From NCBI GenBank assembly GCA_015698045.1, contig BLAL01000338.1, positions 1,426,001 to 1,490,000 on the forward strand: a DNA stretch of 64,000 bases. The letters run 5' to 3'. This DNA comes from Rhizophagus clarus. Lineage: Eukaryota > Glomeromycota > Glomeromycetes > Glomerales > Glomeraceae. Below the pieces are notes generated by a model. That model made no database searches. It saw only the letters and a program-made list of their open reading frames with translations, and was not told the origin of the DNA. Below are positions 24,092-36,681 of this stretch, one piece after another (the stretch's first letter is position 1; each line of letters begins with the position of its first letter). A program made the position numbers and the translations under genes.

Positions 24092-26580
24092 TTAATATTA
24101 AACAAATTTGCTAATGTATTATTAGATATATTGTGAATTTTTTCTCTTACATTTCCTGAATGATCAAAATAATTCATTTCATTATTAATATCGATAATAA
24201 TAAAATAATATATATTATTATATATTTTTTTTTTAAAAAATATTAAATTAGGATCTTAAATATCTTTTATTTAGGCCAGATATAATGTATAATAAAATTT
24301 TCAATTTAGGATATTAAGACGGATCCAATAATATAAATTTCATTAAAATCCAATCAGTAGATTTTTTAAATACAGGGGTATGTAGAATAAGAAATTTTCA
24401 AAAATACCCCTGAAATAAGCATCTTTTTAAAAATTTTATATGATCAATAAGCAAACTCAACCTCTGAATCCCTGACCTATTTATATATAGTTTGGAATCC
24501 TCAATATTATAATATATTGTTAAATTTGATTTAATTTATTAAATTTAAATTAAGATTTTAGATTAAATAGGACTTCAAACATTACTAAAATAACTCACAT
24601 TTTTTTTTACCCATTTTTCTCAAAATTAAGTTAATTTGCTCTTTTAGTTTTTTAAAGATATCTCATCATCTATTTAACCAATTTGGATAAACTTTTTTTT
24701 ATTTTGTAAATCTCATTGAGAGCTACATTTTAAAAAAAGTTCATCCAATTTGGATCATTGGTTGATGAGAAAATTGCAAAAAACATGTTTTTTAGCTTTT
24801 AAATTTTATATCAATTTGCTCTTTTTCATAATTATGAGTTATATCAGTAATGTCTGGGGGTCCTAATTAAATTTAATTTAATTTACCAAAATTTAAATAT
24901 AATATACAGTATATTAGAAATATCTGAGATTTTTTTTCACATATTTAAATATATATTAAAAACAAAGCTATTTAAAAAATTAACAAACTCATAATTATAA
25001 AGAAAAAAATTAAAGACTCATTAAATTATTATATCTAATAAAACTGAAAAAAAAACTTTTATTTTTTTTTTATTTGTTTCATTTTTCACAAAAAATATAT
25101 TATTAAAAAGTTAACTAAAAAATAATAAAACTAAATATTTAAGTTTTTTAATAAAAAGAAAGAAAGAACTAAGTAAAAAAAAGAATAAAATAATAGAAAT
25201 ATTTTTTTATTTTTTAATTTTTTTAGGAGTAAAGCATTAATTATATATAATATATTATATAATTTAAGTAAAATTTACTATTTTATCATAAAATATTTTT
25301 AAATTTAAATATTATAAAAATTCACTATTTAGTAAATTTTATTATTCAATAAATTTAACTACTAGTTATTTTTAAATTAATTTTTAAATTAAATTTAATT
25401 ATAATTATATATATTTTTTAATTTTTAAAATTATTTTTTTTAAATTAAATCTGTAATTTATATACAAAAATTTAATAAATTTAATCATTATAATCAGATA
25501 ATTTATTAAAATACTAAAAATATTAGAAATAAGCAAAAATAATTATAATAAACTAATTTTTTTTTTTAAAAAAAAAAATATCTATTTTTATTTTATTTTA
25601 TTTAAAAAAATGCTTTTAAGAGACTTTATTTTATAATATAAACTAAATCATTATAATAAAATATGATTTTACTTTTGTAATGATTATTTAAGTATTTATC
25701 ATTTATTTCAATTATTTTAATATAGTAAAAAAATTAAATTTTTTATTTAAAGGATTTTAAAACCATGTAATATATTTAAAAAAAATGTTTAAATATATTA
25801 CCTAAATTGTTTAAAAAAAGAGTGAAGATTTTTTTTAATTATCAGTAACTTAAAAATATTTATTTTTAAAATAAAAAATAAATTCTATTTTAATATTAAA
25901 AATATAATTTAAGATTTAAAATATAATATAAAATGCAAATAATTATAAAAAAAAATTAAGATATTAATATTTAATTAATAAAAAATAATAGGAAAAGCCA
26001 AATAAATATCAATATTTTACACTAATTTACTATTTCTAGAACAAATCCTAATAAACCAATAACACTACTTTTGCATCTATGACTACTAGGCAATTAATTA
26101 ATATTGTAAATTTTAATTACTCTAAAATTCATTGGTTATTGTATATAACTATGATTGGATGTTAGATTATTTTTAATTTTCGGTCTTTAAGTAACTTTTT
26201 CCATACTTTTTCTTATTTCTTCACCTTCGCTTATATTGTAAAAAACGCAAGACTTTTGTAACAATTTTTTCTAATAGTTTATGATAAAGAAAATAAATAA
26301 GTTTGTGAATTTTGATTTAAAGATATTATTAAAATTGGTTCGTTGGATACAGAAACTGAACTAAAAGAAATAATTCTGTATTAATTTAGAGTCTCACCAA
26401 ATTTCAATTCAAATTCCATCTTTTTTTTTTTTGATTATCAAATAACATTTGCGTCTTTCCTTAAATATATCTGATATACAAAGTATTAATTTCGGATTAT
26501 TAAACAGATAAAATATAATTGTAAACAAACATTCTCCATAAATTTGTAATACCTTCATGGATTTAATAGTAATAATATAA
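24092..26580. other. Extremely AT-rich non-coding block
   Basis: No genes were seen. Around 24420-24510 there is a dispersed motif (GATCAATAAGCAAACTCA...TATATAGTTTGGAA) that also occurs near 2190 and 3520. From about 24880 to 25990 almost every base is A or T. Confidence 0.5.
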
Positions 26581-29202
26581 CGATTATCATGAATACATCA
26601 TCATCATTACATAATAATCTTAAGCCACATAATAATTCAGATCCTAGTGAACTACGCATTATAATTTTTCCAGATCGAGTTACCAGATATTTTCTTGTCC
26701 TATCATTAAAAAGAATTGATTTGAACTTAATAAATCGACATTATTAATAAATTAAATTATTTGTTATCCTATTTGATTGGAGTGTGTTTTGTGATGATTT
26801 GTGTGATGTTTTGTGCAACAATACTCTTTTTTACATCATCCAACAATTATTATTCAAAATAATATATGTTGTAAATAATCCATTACTAATGTTTAAAATA
26901 ATTGAATAGAAATATCGGTCTTCGACCGATATCCCCATCCAATAACTGAGTCGGTCATTAGGAATACTGCGGTGACCAATAGGAATTAAATTTCAATATT
27001 GGATGTCTCATAAGAAAATATATAGATCATTAAAATCATTAAAATCTCGCATATTCCTAATTGACTGAATAATAACAATATGTAATAAAATTAATAACAT
27101 ACCAAACGCTCATAAATGGATTACGGTGAAGAAAATGATGAAAATTCAGCAGTATAAAACCATTTATGTTAGGCAGTAGATTCTTATTAATATTAATAAC
27201 ATTATATTCGTTATAGGTATGATTCTTCCTTCAACAATCCATTTAATGACGGAGATCTTATTTTGATATCAATGATAACAGATAATGAGTTAAAAAGTTA
27301 TAACGGTAAGAGGTAAAACATTAAATTATACTTACAATAATTGACTTGTATGAAGTAGCTTCATTAAGGATTGATAAATTATTTTGTTACTTCCCATTGG
27401 AGCACTTTAAAATCTTGATAATACAAGAATACATGATATCATGAATTTGATTTTGTCTTCTAAAGTGGAACCTGTTATTGCTAAAATATGCACGTTCTTT
27501 AAACGATAGAGATTAAAAGACTTTTCTCATTTCAACAAGATGATATAGCATTTACTTCGAAGAATCTACTTCAAACAAGAAAGTTTCTTTCATTTTCTAT
27601 ACAAGTGTATCCTGAATTTGTGTACGGCATAGATAGGTAGATAACTAACTCTGTGACCGTAAAAAAATCGAAAGATTATGTCAAACGTTAGGACTGATTA
27701 AAAACGGTCATTATGTATTATTGAAAAAAGAAGCTTTCTTCATTATCTTTTTTGAGCAATAATTAATTTTCTCAAAATGTTCAGATTAAATAAAACCATA
27801 CCTTTTTACTAGCTGAAATGATGACCAAAATAACAACCCGGATTTTTGACCATATAGCTAAATAAAACGACATACAGGGAATGTTGTACAATTTGCCTGG
27901 CCTTTGGTAACGAATTTATTTCGTTTCAGACTTTTATTTTGTCAAACAGGAACAAGTCGCTCCCAAATCAACAAAACTATATAAATTTAGAAAAGATTAT
28001 ACCATCATTAGTGACACATATCATTTTCTTATGTAACGTACATACATACATTAGAACGAGTAGGAAGGAAGGAAGGAAAGAAAAAAAAAATGTCGAGAAA
28101 TTGAATGATGAAAACAAAAAAATTTGGGGTTAGTACAGTAGTACAAATGTACGAATTGTAAAATATTGGGGGAATAGAACACATGATCAATAACTCGGAT
28201 CAGCTAGAATAAAATACAAGTAACTAATGAAATTGGATTTTGGAAAACCAGCAAACCAATAATCCACAAGATCCATGAAAATTGGGAGTAACTTTTTTGA
28301 AAGGGTATATCAGGAACATATGAGCATGGGAATGAATACATATTGAATAAGGAAAAAGTTAAGTTAAACAATGATATAACCCGTTATTAACTGCATGACA
28401 AATTGCGATTAACCATTATCAAATATATCTATTTTTCTATTTATAGGTTAACATTATTTGTTCTTTCACTACGGTCCTTATTTCCCATCCGGTCCTTTGT
28501 TTTTAAAATTTTTTAATATTGTGAAATATGGACAGCGAAAGATTATAATTTATAAGATTATTTTAAAGATATTGTATTTCAATACTTTTTATTAATAATA
28601 ATGCTGAAAAGCAGGTTGTAAAGTGTAACGTTTCAATTTTATTAATCAATCTTGCACTACAGAGATAGTTGAGTTTAATGTGATACAAATTTATTAAAAC
28701 AACTCAATCCGAAAATTAAATCAGGTTCCCAAGTTTCAGGACGTCCCCCAAAAAATAAACGATAAATCTTATATAAATTACATAATCAAAATTCCTAGTT
28801 TTTTTTTTCTTTTTTCTTTTCTTTCTTTTTTTTGTTGTGAAAGAAAATTTCCTTAAAACAAAGAAAGCTTATCATAATTGTCTTAACATTTAAACATAAT
28901 ACTTAATAATTATATCCTTATGATTTTTTTTTTTTAAAAGCTTTACATTTTATACGTATGTAAAACTTTATTTTCCATATTAATTAAATAATACTTTTTT
29001 AAACAGGCATAAATAAATGATATGAGAAGATTGTATTCTTTGATAAATAATAAAATATCGAAATAACGAAATAAGAAAAGAAACGGATAAGATAAAGATA
29101 AAATAATAATAGTTTAATGAATATCATACTAAAATGTTCTTGAATCTACGTAAAAAAAATATATATATATTTAAAATTATATAAGTTAATAATATTAAAT
29201 TA
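26581..29202. other. Intergenic DNA upstream of the HMG cluster
   Basis: No gene could be supported. A 52-codon open frame at 26589-26747 and short GT...AG-bounded pieces near 27116-27320 were examined, but no consistent spliced model was found. Small simple repeats include a GGAA run near 28062. A T-rich tract at 28800-28840 precedes the 3' end of the first HMG gene. Confidence 0.4.
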
Positions 29203-29862
29203 CTATTGCTGGTGATGAGAATCCCATAAACGAAAATCGAAATATTTATTCATGATCATGTCTTGATCTAAGAACAGATCGTCGTAATTAAGTGTTGGAA
29301 ATACCGACACTTGTTCTTTTGCATTTGAACGATTTTTACTCCTTCCAGATTGACGTCTTTTTTTAGGAGAATACCTATATCCTGGATACAGCTGCTTATG
29401 TTTTTCAATGCATGCAAGATAAAGAATCTGGAAAAATTGTCTAACTTCATTAGATAAATTTTCCCAGGTGGCTTTGGCTAACTTCGATAGTTTGACAATT
29501 GTCAGCGATTCTTGTGATTCCAGTCTTAACCTCGCGGTTAAGTCTCTTTTGAAAAGAATAAAAACGTTCTGGGGCCTTGGTGGCGGCGATTTGGAAGAGG
29601 ATTTAGATCTTTTTCTTTTACTAGGAGCTAACAATTCCTCGATAGTAAGTGTTAGCTTATATGGAGGGTTTGTTTTTAGCCTCGTAATCAAAGTATCAAA
29701 GTTTTCGTTTAAACAATCTTTTATAGAAGAAATTGTCGAAGAAGACGAATGTCTATAATCTTGAAAAATAAATGGTATCTCGAAATTACCATTTCTGTTT
29801 ACTTCTATATTATTTTCATATGGATTATATAGAGAAGATGTCGGCTTTGATAAACGAGGCAT
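29203..29862 (-). CDS. MATA-type HMG-box transcription factor 1
   Basis: This is a single exon of 219 residues. The HMG box spans about residues 94-166 (PPRPQNVFILFKRD, then KATW and the third helix ending YPGYRYSPKKRR), the form found in fungal mating-type and related HMG proteins. A short motif PPYKLTLTIEELL (66-78) precedes the box, followed by a basic linker (SKRKRSK). The tail is acidic and ends within 50 residues of the box. It is expected to bind and bend DNA in the nucleus as a sequence-specific regulator; the targets are unknown. It is intronless, unlike the housekeeping genes to the right. It is the first of five related genes and is separated from the next by 4.7 kb. Confidence 0.85.
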   Translation of the reverse strand: MPRLSKPTSSLYNPYENNIEVNRNGNFEIPFIFQDYRHSSSSTISSIKDCLNENFDTLITRLKTNPPYKLTLTIEELLAPSKRKRSKSSSKSPPPRPQNVFILFKRDLTARLRLESQESLTIVKLSKLAKATWENLSNEVRQFFQILYLACIEKHKQLYPGYRYSPKKRRQSGRSKNRSNAKEQVSVFPTLNYDDLFLDQDMIMNKYFDFRLWDSHHQQ

Positions 29863-29998
29863 TTTGAAATATTTTAAATATTGACGTTTATATGTATTAG
29901 GTATAGGTGTATATATTGTATTTTTGTTGTTATTTATTTATTAATCTTTTTTTTTTTATTTTTTTTTTTTTGAAAAAACAAACCAAGGATATCTCGGT

Positions 29999-30009
29999 CC
30001 TTATATATA
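29999..30009 (-). promoter_or_regulatory. TATA-like element of HMG gene 1
   Basis: TATATATAAGG on the minus strand lies about 137 bases upstream of the start codon. Confidence 0.35.
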
Positions 30010-30344
30010 TTCGAAAAAATAAATCAAACATTTATCCGCCTTGAAATCCGATATAGATTACAAAGCGTTTTAGTAGTGTATTCCCTGTTCTGTAATACAA
30101 AGTTTTAAGGTGTGTGTGGCTTATGCAGATCACTTATATATTACAATCAGCCACAGTTTTAAGATTTAGAGTTACATGATCCATTTCAAATAAAATAAAT
30201 TTTCTAGATTCTCTAAAATTCACATAAAAAAAAAATTTTACTCTTATAATGTTACACATATGCTATTTTACTATGATAAACCCTTTCTGATATTAAAATT
30301 TTACATTTGTTAACTTGATATATAATTTTGTCGAACACGCGCTT

Positions 30345-30382
<38 letters not shown>

Positions 30383-33214
30383 ATTATTATTATTAACATA
30401 ATCTTTACGATCTTCATTTTCTCATTTTATAATTACTAAATCAGTAATCAGGTAATCGGAAGTTAATTAACTTGAAATAACAATAATGTATGATTTTCGA
30501 TTATGATAATATCACGCATATTTACATAATTATAAAATCTTTTTGTTTGATATGTAATGATAACGTATGACAAATCCAAAACGTTTTTTTTTCTTTTTTG
30601 TTCTTCATCTTTGGATTCATCAATTCTTCCAATAAAAATCGTTTTTCTTATTCGGAGTTCATTCATTCCATAATTTAGGGAATATACGGAGATTCTTTAC
30701 CATGTAAACCGGATGAAATCTTCCACTTATGATAAAAGAATTTATTAGATCAAGCAATTTCAATCATACTTATTAATTCGCCATCTCTGTTTCAGGAACA
30801 TCCGAAAAGAAAATTTTGTGGCTCAACACTAAAAAGGAACAAGGAATGATCACTTAAATATGATTGGTTGAATGGTTGATGATTCCGGTATTGCCGGTGT
30901 AGATCCGCAGTTGACAATGTTTTTAAATTGCTAAATATATACTTATTGATTAAAATATTTTGACTTGTATGTTGCAAATTGTGATAGTGTAACATAATTA
31001 TATAATTAACGGATTTAATTAAAACTTTAAAGGAATTGAAAAGAAATTTAATATTTATTACAATGTATTATAAATTATCAATTATTAATAAAAATGATGA
31101 GATGAATTGACCCTTTTCCCAGTTATGGAAGATCGAATAACAATACATATTAATGAATTTTTAAAGTTGAATCTTTTATTGGAAAAGACAATTCCATGCG
31201 ATTAAAAAAAATCAATTTAATAACAAAGACTTCCTTAACATATTTGTTTGCTTATTTAATAATGTCGACTAATATGGTTTCGCTTATTATTATCCGGTTG
31301 GATATTTGAAAATTGCTTTGTTTTTCAAAGAAAGTTAACACATGAAAATTGTTAAAAATTTAATTAACGGTTTTTTTTCAAAATCGACCGAATAGTTTTA
31401 AGATTTTTCTTTTTTTTTCTTTTTTTCAAAAAAAAAAAAAAAATTTAGTTATCTTAATAGAATTAATGGAATTCCTTTGTTTCATCTTTTAAAAATAGTA
31501 CAAAATAAAAGTTCAATGTTTTTTTTTTTGACGACTCCGGTAAACCACCGGTAAATATAAATCCACCAATCAAAATTTTTGAGATCATGGATCTACATTT
31601 AGCCGACACATTCTTAACTTTTTTTGTACACAGTAATACGTTCCTCAAATCTTCAGCCGAGACAATGGACACTTTTTACTTATAATTTTTATGGGGTCGT
31701 TACTGTATTCCGTTTTGTTATGTATATTTTAGTTCCATATTCTCCTTCAATTATCCAAAATTATCGAATAATAGGAATATTCTGTACGTATTACATGTAT
31801 ATAAACAATCAAATTACAAATCCTAAATGAAATAATGTTAATATTGTGTGTATTTTCCAATATGATGTCGTCCCTAAACATGCATGAACTCATAAAGATA
31901 TGCGGAATAGGCTCATCCGAAAAAGGAAATCGGAAATGCAACCCCTTATCTTTATTAATGGATTATTTATATAATTGTATCAAAATTAACATCCAATGAG
32001 AATAAAGGTTGTTGATACTTGACCGTAAATGTACATGGAATACTCATGACTAATATCTGTAAAAAAAAAAAAATTCCGTACGCACTTATTATTCTTTATC
32101 ATACATAGCAGTAACTCTTAAAACTATTGGTACTATGTGGTAAATTTGAAACCGAAATATTGTTTGTTTTTCTAACTTGAATCAAAGGTTGAAAAACAAC
32201 TTAATTAATTAACGGGAACTCGTGTAACTTGGCTTCTCAACGCCCCCTTATTGACGTTTGATGATTAGCAACATATAAGTTTATAAGGCATATCATTGTA
32301 TCCATATTCAGAAATGATCATAGCTCGAATTAAAATTCTGAAACTTGATTTGACCGAGAAACCGGTTTATTATTTTTAGGATTTTGTAAATAAAAAGTGA
32401 TTTGATTGGTTACATGTGAACCCATACCACGAGAACGGGATCCAGACTATTATATGTTCAAGTGATCAATCACGTGAAAATTGACATTTATTTATGCGGG
32501 AGTGGCGTAGCAATTTTTTAAAAAAAGTAATTAAGGATTCTAAGTATATTATCTGACATTAAAGCTTTTTAAAATTTTTTTATAACTTAGATATAATTTC
32601 ATCTAGTTTACTTAGGATTCGAAAAGAGATATTGAATACTAATTCTGACTTTACATAGATTTTTGTCTTCTTTGCCGATCATTCTCAATATGGACTTATC
32701 CAAAGAAAATATTGTGTTAAATGCCAACAACGATATTTAAAACCGCCTTTGTCATTCTAAGTAGTAAATAAACTTTTTTTTTTAATGATTTTTGTTGCGC
32801 CACAATCATCAGTCTGCGTCACAAACATGGCGAATGTGAAGCGCCTCAGTGAAATGCCGATCCATGATCGACAAAAATGGGAATGTACAAAGGTCAATTT
32901 CCTAGCTAGATTTTTAAAACTGACATTCTCTGAAGAGATGATCTCATGTTTATTTTTTTAATGCAAAAGAATTAACCCACGACGAAGGGTGGCAAATGCC
33001 TTAAGAATTGGGTTTAATCATCTTTATTTTAACATTATTTTTCTCAAGTTAGAATTTCCTAAACACAAAATCGTATTTTTTTGTTTAACGAAAGCATTTG
33101 TTAGAGGTCTTAAACTAACACGTATACAATTCGTGTAACAATCGGAGCACCTATGAAATATGCGTTTCTTACATAGGTGAAGCTAACCAAATCAGTTGAA
33201 ATTCTTTAATGTGG

Positions 33215-33632
33215 AAACTTTGATATTGGCTCTATTTTACAAAATAATTCACAAAAAAAGCTTAAAATTTCAAATAATCTTTAAAAAGTTGTTAATCCCT
33301 AAATTTGGTTTTCATCAAATAGCTTTAAATACCGAAATTAAGCACCAAGTTTTGTTGCAGAGGTGCTTAATTTCGGGTAATATTATAATTTTATATATTA
33401 ATATCCAAAACTTCTATTGATGATATCTCATGATCTATTGATCATAGAACAATGAAATTTTATTCGTTAGATTTGTCTCATTGAGATAATTTAAATGAGC
33501 TATAAACCGAACGAGTAGTATCACAAAAGGTGCTTATCTTCGAGAATTTTATAATGTGGGGTATTTAATTTCGGGGTGCCTAATTTCGGAAATATTGGAT
33601 ACTTGTTTAAAATAAAGCCAATATCAAAGTTT
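33215..33632. mobile_element. MITE with internal hairpin
   Basis: The termini AAACTTTGATATTGGCT and AGCCAATATCAAAGTTT are perfect inverted copies for 17 bases and continue imperfectly (CTCTATTTTAC / AAAATAA). Inside, CCGAAATTAAGCACC and its exact complement (33332-33346 and 33362-33376) form a 15-base-pair stem with a 15-base loop. Related copies of GGTGCCTAATTTCGG lie at about 33527-33590. It is 418 bases long and non-coding. Confidence 0.75.
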
Positions 33633-34581
33633 TTTTGTTAAAACTTTCAATTATAAATTTACTTACGTAAAAAACGCAGATTTGAAAGGTGCATCGATCG
33701 GTACGTGAATTATGAATTACCATTTTTTTGAGAAATTTTCATAAATTAAGATTAATAGCCATAAACTACCTATAAAAATTGTCAATTTTATGTAATTTTC
33801 ATTTTTGAAGTTAAATAAGATTGAAGATTTGAAACTTACATAATTAATGCATAATTTCTAAGTAAATATTCTAATTTCTGAATATATAATCGGAAAGTCT
33901 TGTTAATTAATAAAAATTGGAGATATGCATAATAAAATAAATTGAAAGTATGCTTATAATAATATAAAATTAGAAATTATAATTTATAATATAGTATTAA
34001 TTCCTCATTACTCTGTGGAACTAGGTTTTTTTATCTTTTGCAAAATTTTCTTTAACAGTTAAATATAAGATAGTTTATTGAAGATAAAAATTTCATTTCG
34101 TGAATTTATTATGCATTTTTGATTCGTAAATTTATCAAATTTGTCCGTTAAACCTTTTGAGTCACATGATTATCGTCCCTTCATACAAAACAAAAAAAAG
34201 GTTAGTAAACAATGAACTATAAAAATCACATTTATTGCCCCATTTTTTACTATAACAAACAATTCAACACTGAATTATCGATTTCCACCAAGCGTAGGTG
34301 TACCGCTGGGTAATGATTGTTTGTGCATTAATTAACATACGGTAATTATTATACATGTGGGCGAAATTATTTTGGAATGCCAATCATGCCATAAATTTCC
34401 TACCGTAATTGACATTGACGGCAACCCAAATAATTTTGGAATCATGTATATAATATAGTAGTTATAAAATCGAAATGATGTCAAAAGTATTTTTTTTTTT
34501 TTTATTTTTATAATCTGAACTTATTGAATAATAATTGTATATATAAAAATATACCAATGTACAGTCATAATATAACATAGG

Positions 34582-35151
34582 CTATAAGTGAATTTTATCA
34601 TAAAAGATTCCTAACATTTTGTCAATTAAGATCGTGTTTTCGTCGTCAAAAGTAGAAAACATATCATATGACAAATCCGCAGCGTATGAGATATTCTTGG
34701 GCGGTTCGATTTCATCACTTACAAGAATAAGAGATGATTGAGTAATTTGGGGATTCTTTTCTTTTTTTTGGGGTGCATATTTATAATTAGGATACATATT
34801 CCTATGTCTTTGATAAGAGACCATGGATAATATTTCAAAAAATTGCAAAACAGAAGCTGGTTGATTTTTCCATGCTTGACTAACGATCCTAGAAATTTTA
34901 GCAACAGTCATATTTGAAGATTGTGTTTTAATTCTTGCGCTATAATCATTTCTAAAGATTATAAATGAGTTCTTTGGACGCGGAATAGTGCCATTTGATT
35001 TAGGAGGAGAATTTACAAGATCATCTAAAGGAAGTGTTAATTGATACGGTGGCGGAGTCTGAGATAATAATAATTGTAAAAGAATTTCGGGATCTACTTG
35101 AGAATCCGAATCAAAAAGTTCAATTGAATTGATATTATAAATTTTAGACAT
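34582..35151 (-). CDS. MATA-type HMG-box transcription factor 2
   Basis: This is a single exon of 189 residues, the shortest of the five. PPPYQLTLPLDDLV (33-46) is followed by the HMG box at about 57-128 (IPRPKNSFIIFRNDYSARIK, SQAWKNQP, QFFEILSMVSYQRH, YPNYKYAP). The short acidic tail contains a Phe/Met-rich end. It is a probable nuclear DNA-binding regulator. It is closest in box sequence to the plus-strand gene at 39721 by eye (IPRPxNS, WKxQPA, QFFEIL). A TATA-like TATATAAAAACC lies 70 bases upstream. The box is complete and there is no sign of decay. Confidence 0.85.
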   Translation of the reverse strand: MSKIYNINSIELFDSDSQVDPEILLQLLLSQTPPPYQLTLPLDDLVNSPPKSNGTIPRPKNSFIIFRNDYSARIKTQSSNMTVAKISRIVSQAWKNQPASVLQFFEILSMVSYQRHRNMYPNYKYAPQKKEKNPQITQSSLILVSDEIEPPKNISYAADLSYDMFSTFDDENTILIDKMLGIFYDKIHL

Positions 35152-35220
35152 TTATAATTTTGTATATATTTATATATATATAATATCTATTTTTGAAAAA
35201 AAAGAATGAAGAAAGAAAAG

Positions 35221-35232
35221 GGTTTTTATATA
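35221..35232 (-). promoter_or_regulatory. TATA box of HMG gene 2
   Basis: TATATAAAAACC on the minus strand lies about 70 bases upstream of the start codon and is a good match to a TATA box. Confidence 0.45.
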
Positions 35233-35239
35233 CACTTAT

Positions 35240-36681
35240 TTTTCCTCCATAGCAAGCAATTAATAGAATGAATGAATGAATCTAACTTGTAATGTTCCAA
35301 TGATATGATATGATGTCACGAGTTAAGTGTAATGTTTATTGTTACATCGTTATGTATTAAAAATTGGACGTTTATTAGTCTAAATGAATACCAATTTTTT
35401 ATTTCCTTTCATGATACGCATCATTGATCGTTATCCGGATATCCGTACAGCCCTTGATGCTTGAAACTCGATATTGAGATATGCATAACTTTATTTATTA
35501 TTTTTTTTTATTTATTTATTTATTTTTTTTTTTTCTTAAAGCGCAGATCAAAAGAATACTATGTGATACACGGTTGGTTTTTCCCCTATTTTTTTGATTT
35601 GGCATTTACTTGGGATGTAGTACAGTGGTACAGGAATGCAGAATTACGATAACGTATCTTTACGCCATAATTTCCGGTCACCTATTAGGTACTTTTAAAT
35701 GGTAAAAATTGCCAATCCATTTTGATATTGCGTAATCTTGTACATTTTTATCGACAATAAAATGTTTACATAACAAAAACCCGATGATGAAATATTTCAC
35801 TTAAGGTGTTACATGATGAAATATTGAATATATATATTAAATTTGCCCATGTTTTTGTTTGACCAAACAAGTTTCCGGGGGTTTAATTTTTTTTAAGGAA
35901 TAGTCTGTTAGATTATAGTCTAACAACAGTGATAAGTAAATTATGTGACACACTTTTTTTTTTTTTTATTTGTCTTCCCAATTTGGTCTTCACTTTATTG
36001 TCATCAGGTTCAGGTGAATGATTTTTTTTTTTTTTTTTAATGCTGCAGGTGCCATTATGACGTTCTTTCTTTTTTTCTCAATGAAACGTAAAATGTTTAA
36101 TATAAAACTTTATTTTTTTTATTTATTTACGTTATTTAATTTCATTATTATTATTATTATTATTTTCTTTCAAATCCTAAAAAAAATCGATAGATATTCT
36201 TTTTTGCGAATTTTTTTTTTTTATTTCGCAAATGGCATCGATATTGGCGATATTTAGTGTAACGCGAGTTGCAGAATTATGACAAATTTTCTATAATTTA
36301 TTCTTGTCAAAGAAAGATTACATATACTGTAATTACATCATACCCAATTCAATGATGCAATGAATGGATTCGATAAAAATATTTATATGTATATTTAATA
36401 TATATTTTTTAACAAAGTTATTATGTACTGTATATATATATTTAACAAAGTACCTAGAATTTTAAAAATTTTTTTTTAGCCCTTCCTAATTTGATTAAAA
36501 AAGAATACGTAATTCTATTATTATTAAAGGTATGGATCGACAATCTTTCATTTCAGAGTGATTTAAACATAAAAGGTTTAATATATATTTATATATATAT
36601 CTTATTATTTCTTAATATAAATTATTAATCTTATAAATTGCTTAATTAATTCCTTAAAAAGTTTTAATTTTCATATCTTAT
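35240..36681. other. Intergenic spacer
   Basis: No gene was supported. T-rich tracts and short simple repeats (ATT runs near 36140) are present. Confidence 0.4.

Larger units (their letters stand above)
29880..34581. other. 4.7-kb intergenic spacer inside the HMG cluster
   Basis: No gene was supported. It contains a poly-T tract running into a (GT)n microsatellite near 30341-30381 and an inverted-repeat element at 33215-33632. Short open frames at 31463-31672 and 32828-32968 have no recognisable product. Confidence 0.4.

Noticed and set aside
26589-26747. 52-codon open frame MNTSSSLHNNLKPHNN
   Set aside because: No homology recognised, no splice signals leading on, and chance frames of this size are common here.
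27116-27320. Possible small spliced gene starting MDYGEENDENSA
   Set aside because: The only plausible donor and acceptor put a stop codon directly after the join, and no continuation could be found.
31463-31672. 69-codon minus-strand frame in the HMG spacer
   Set aside because: No HMG-box or other domain pattern; treated as chance.
32828-32968. 46-codon open frame MANVKRLSEMPIHDRQ
   Set aside because: Better composition than its surroundings but no family, promoter or continuation was recognised.
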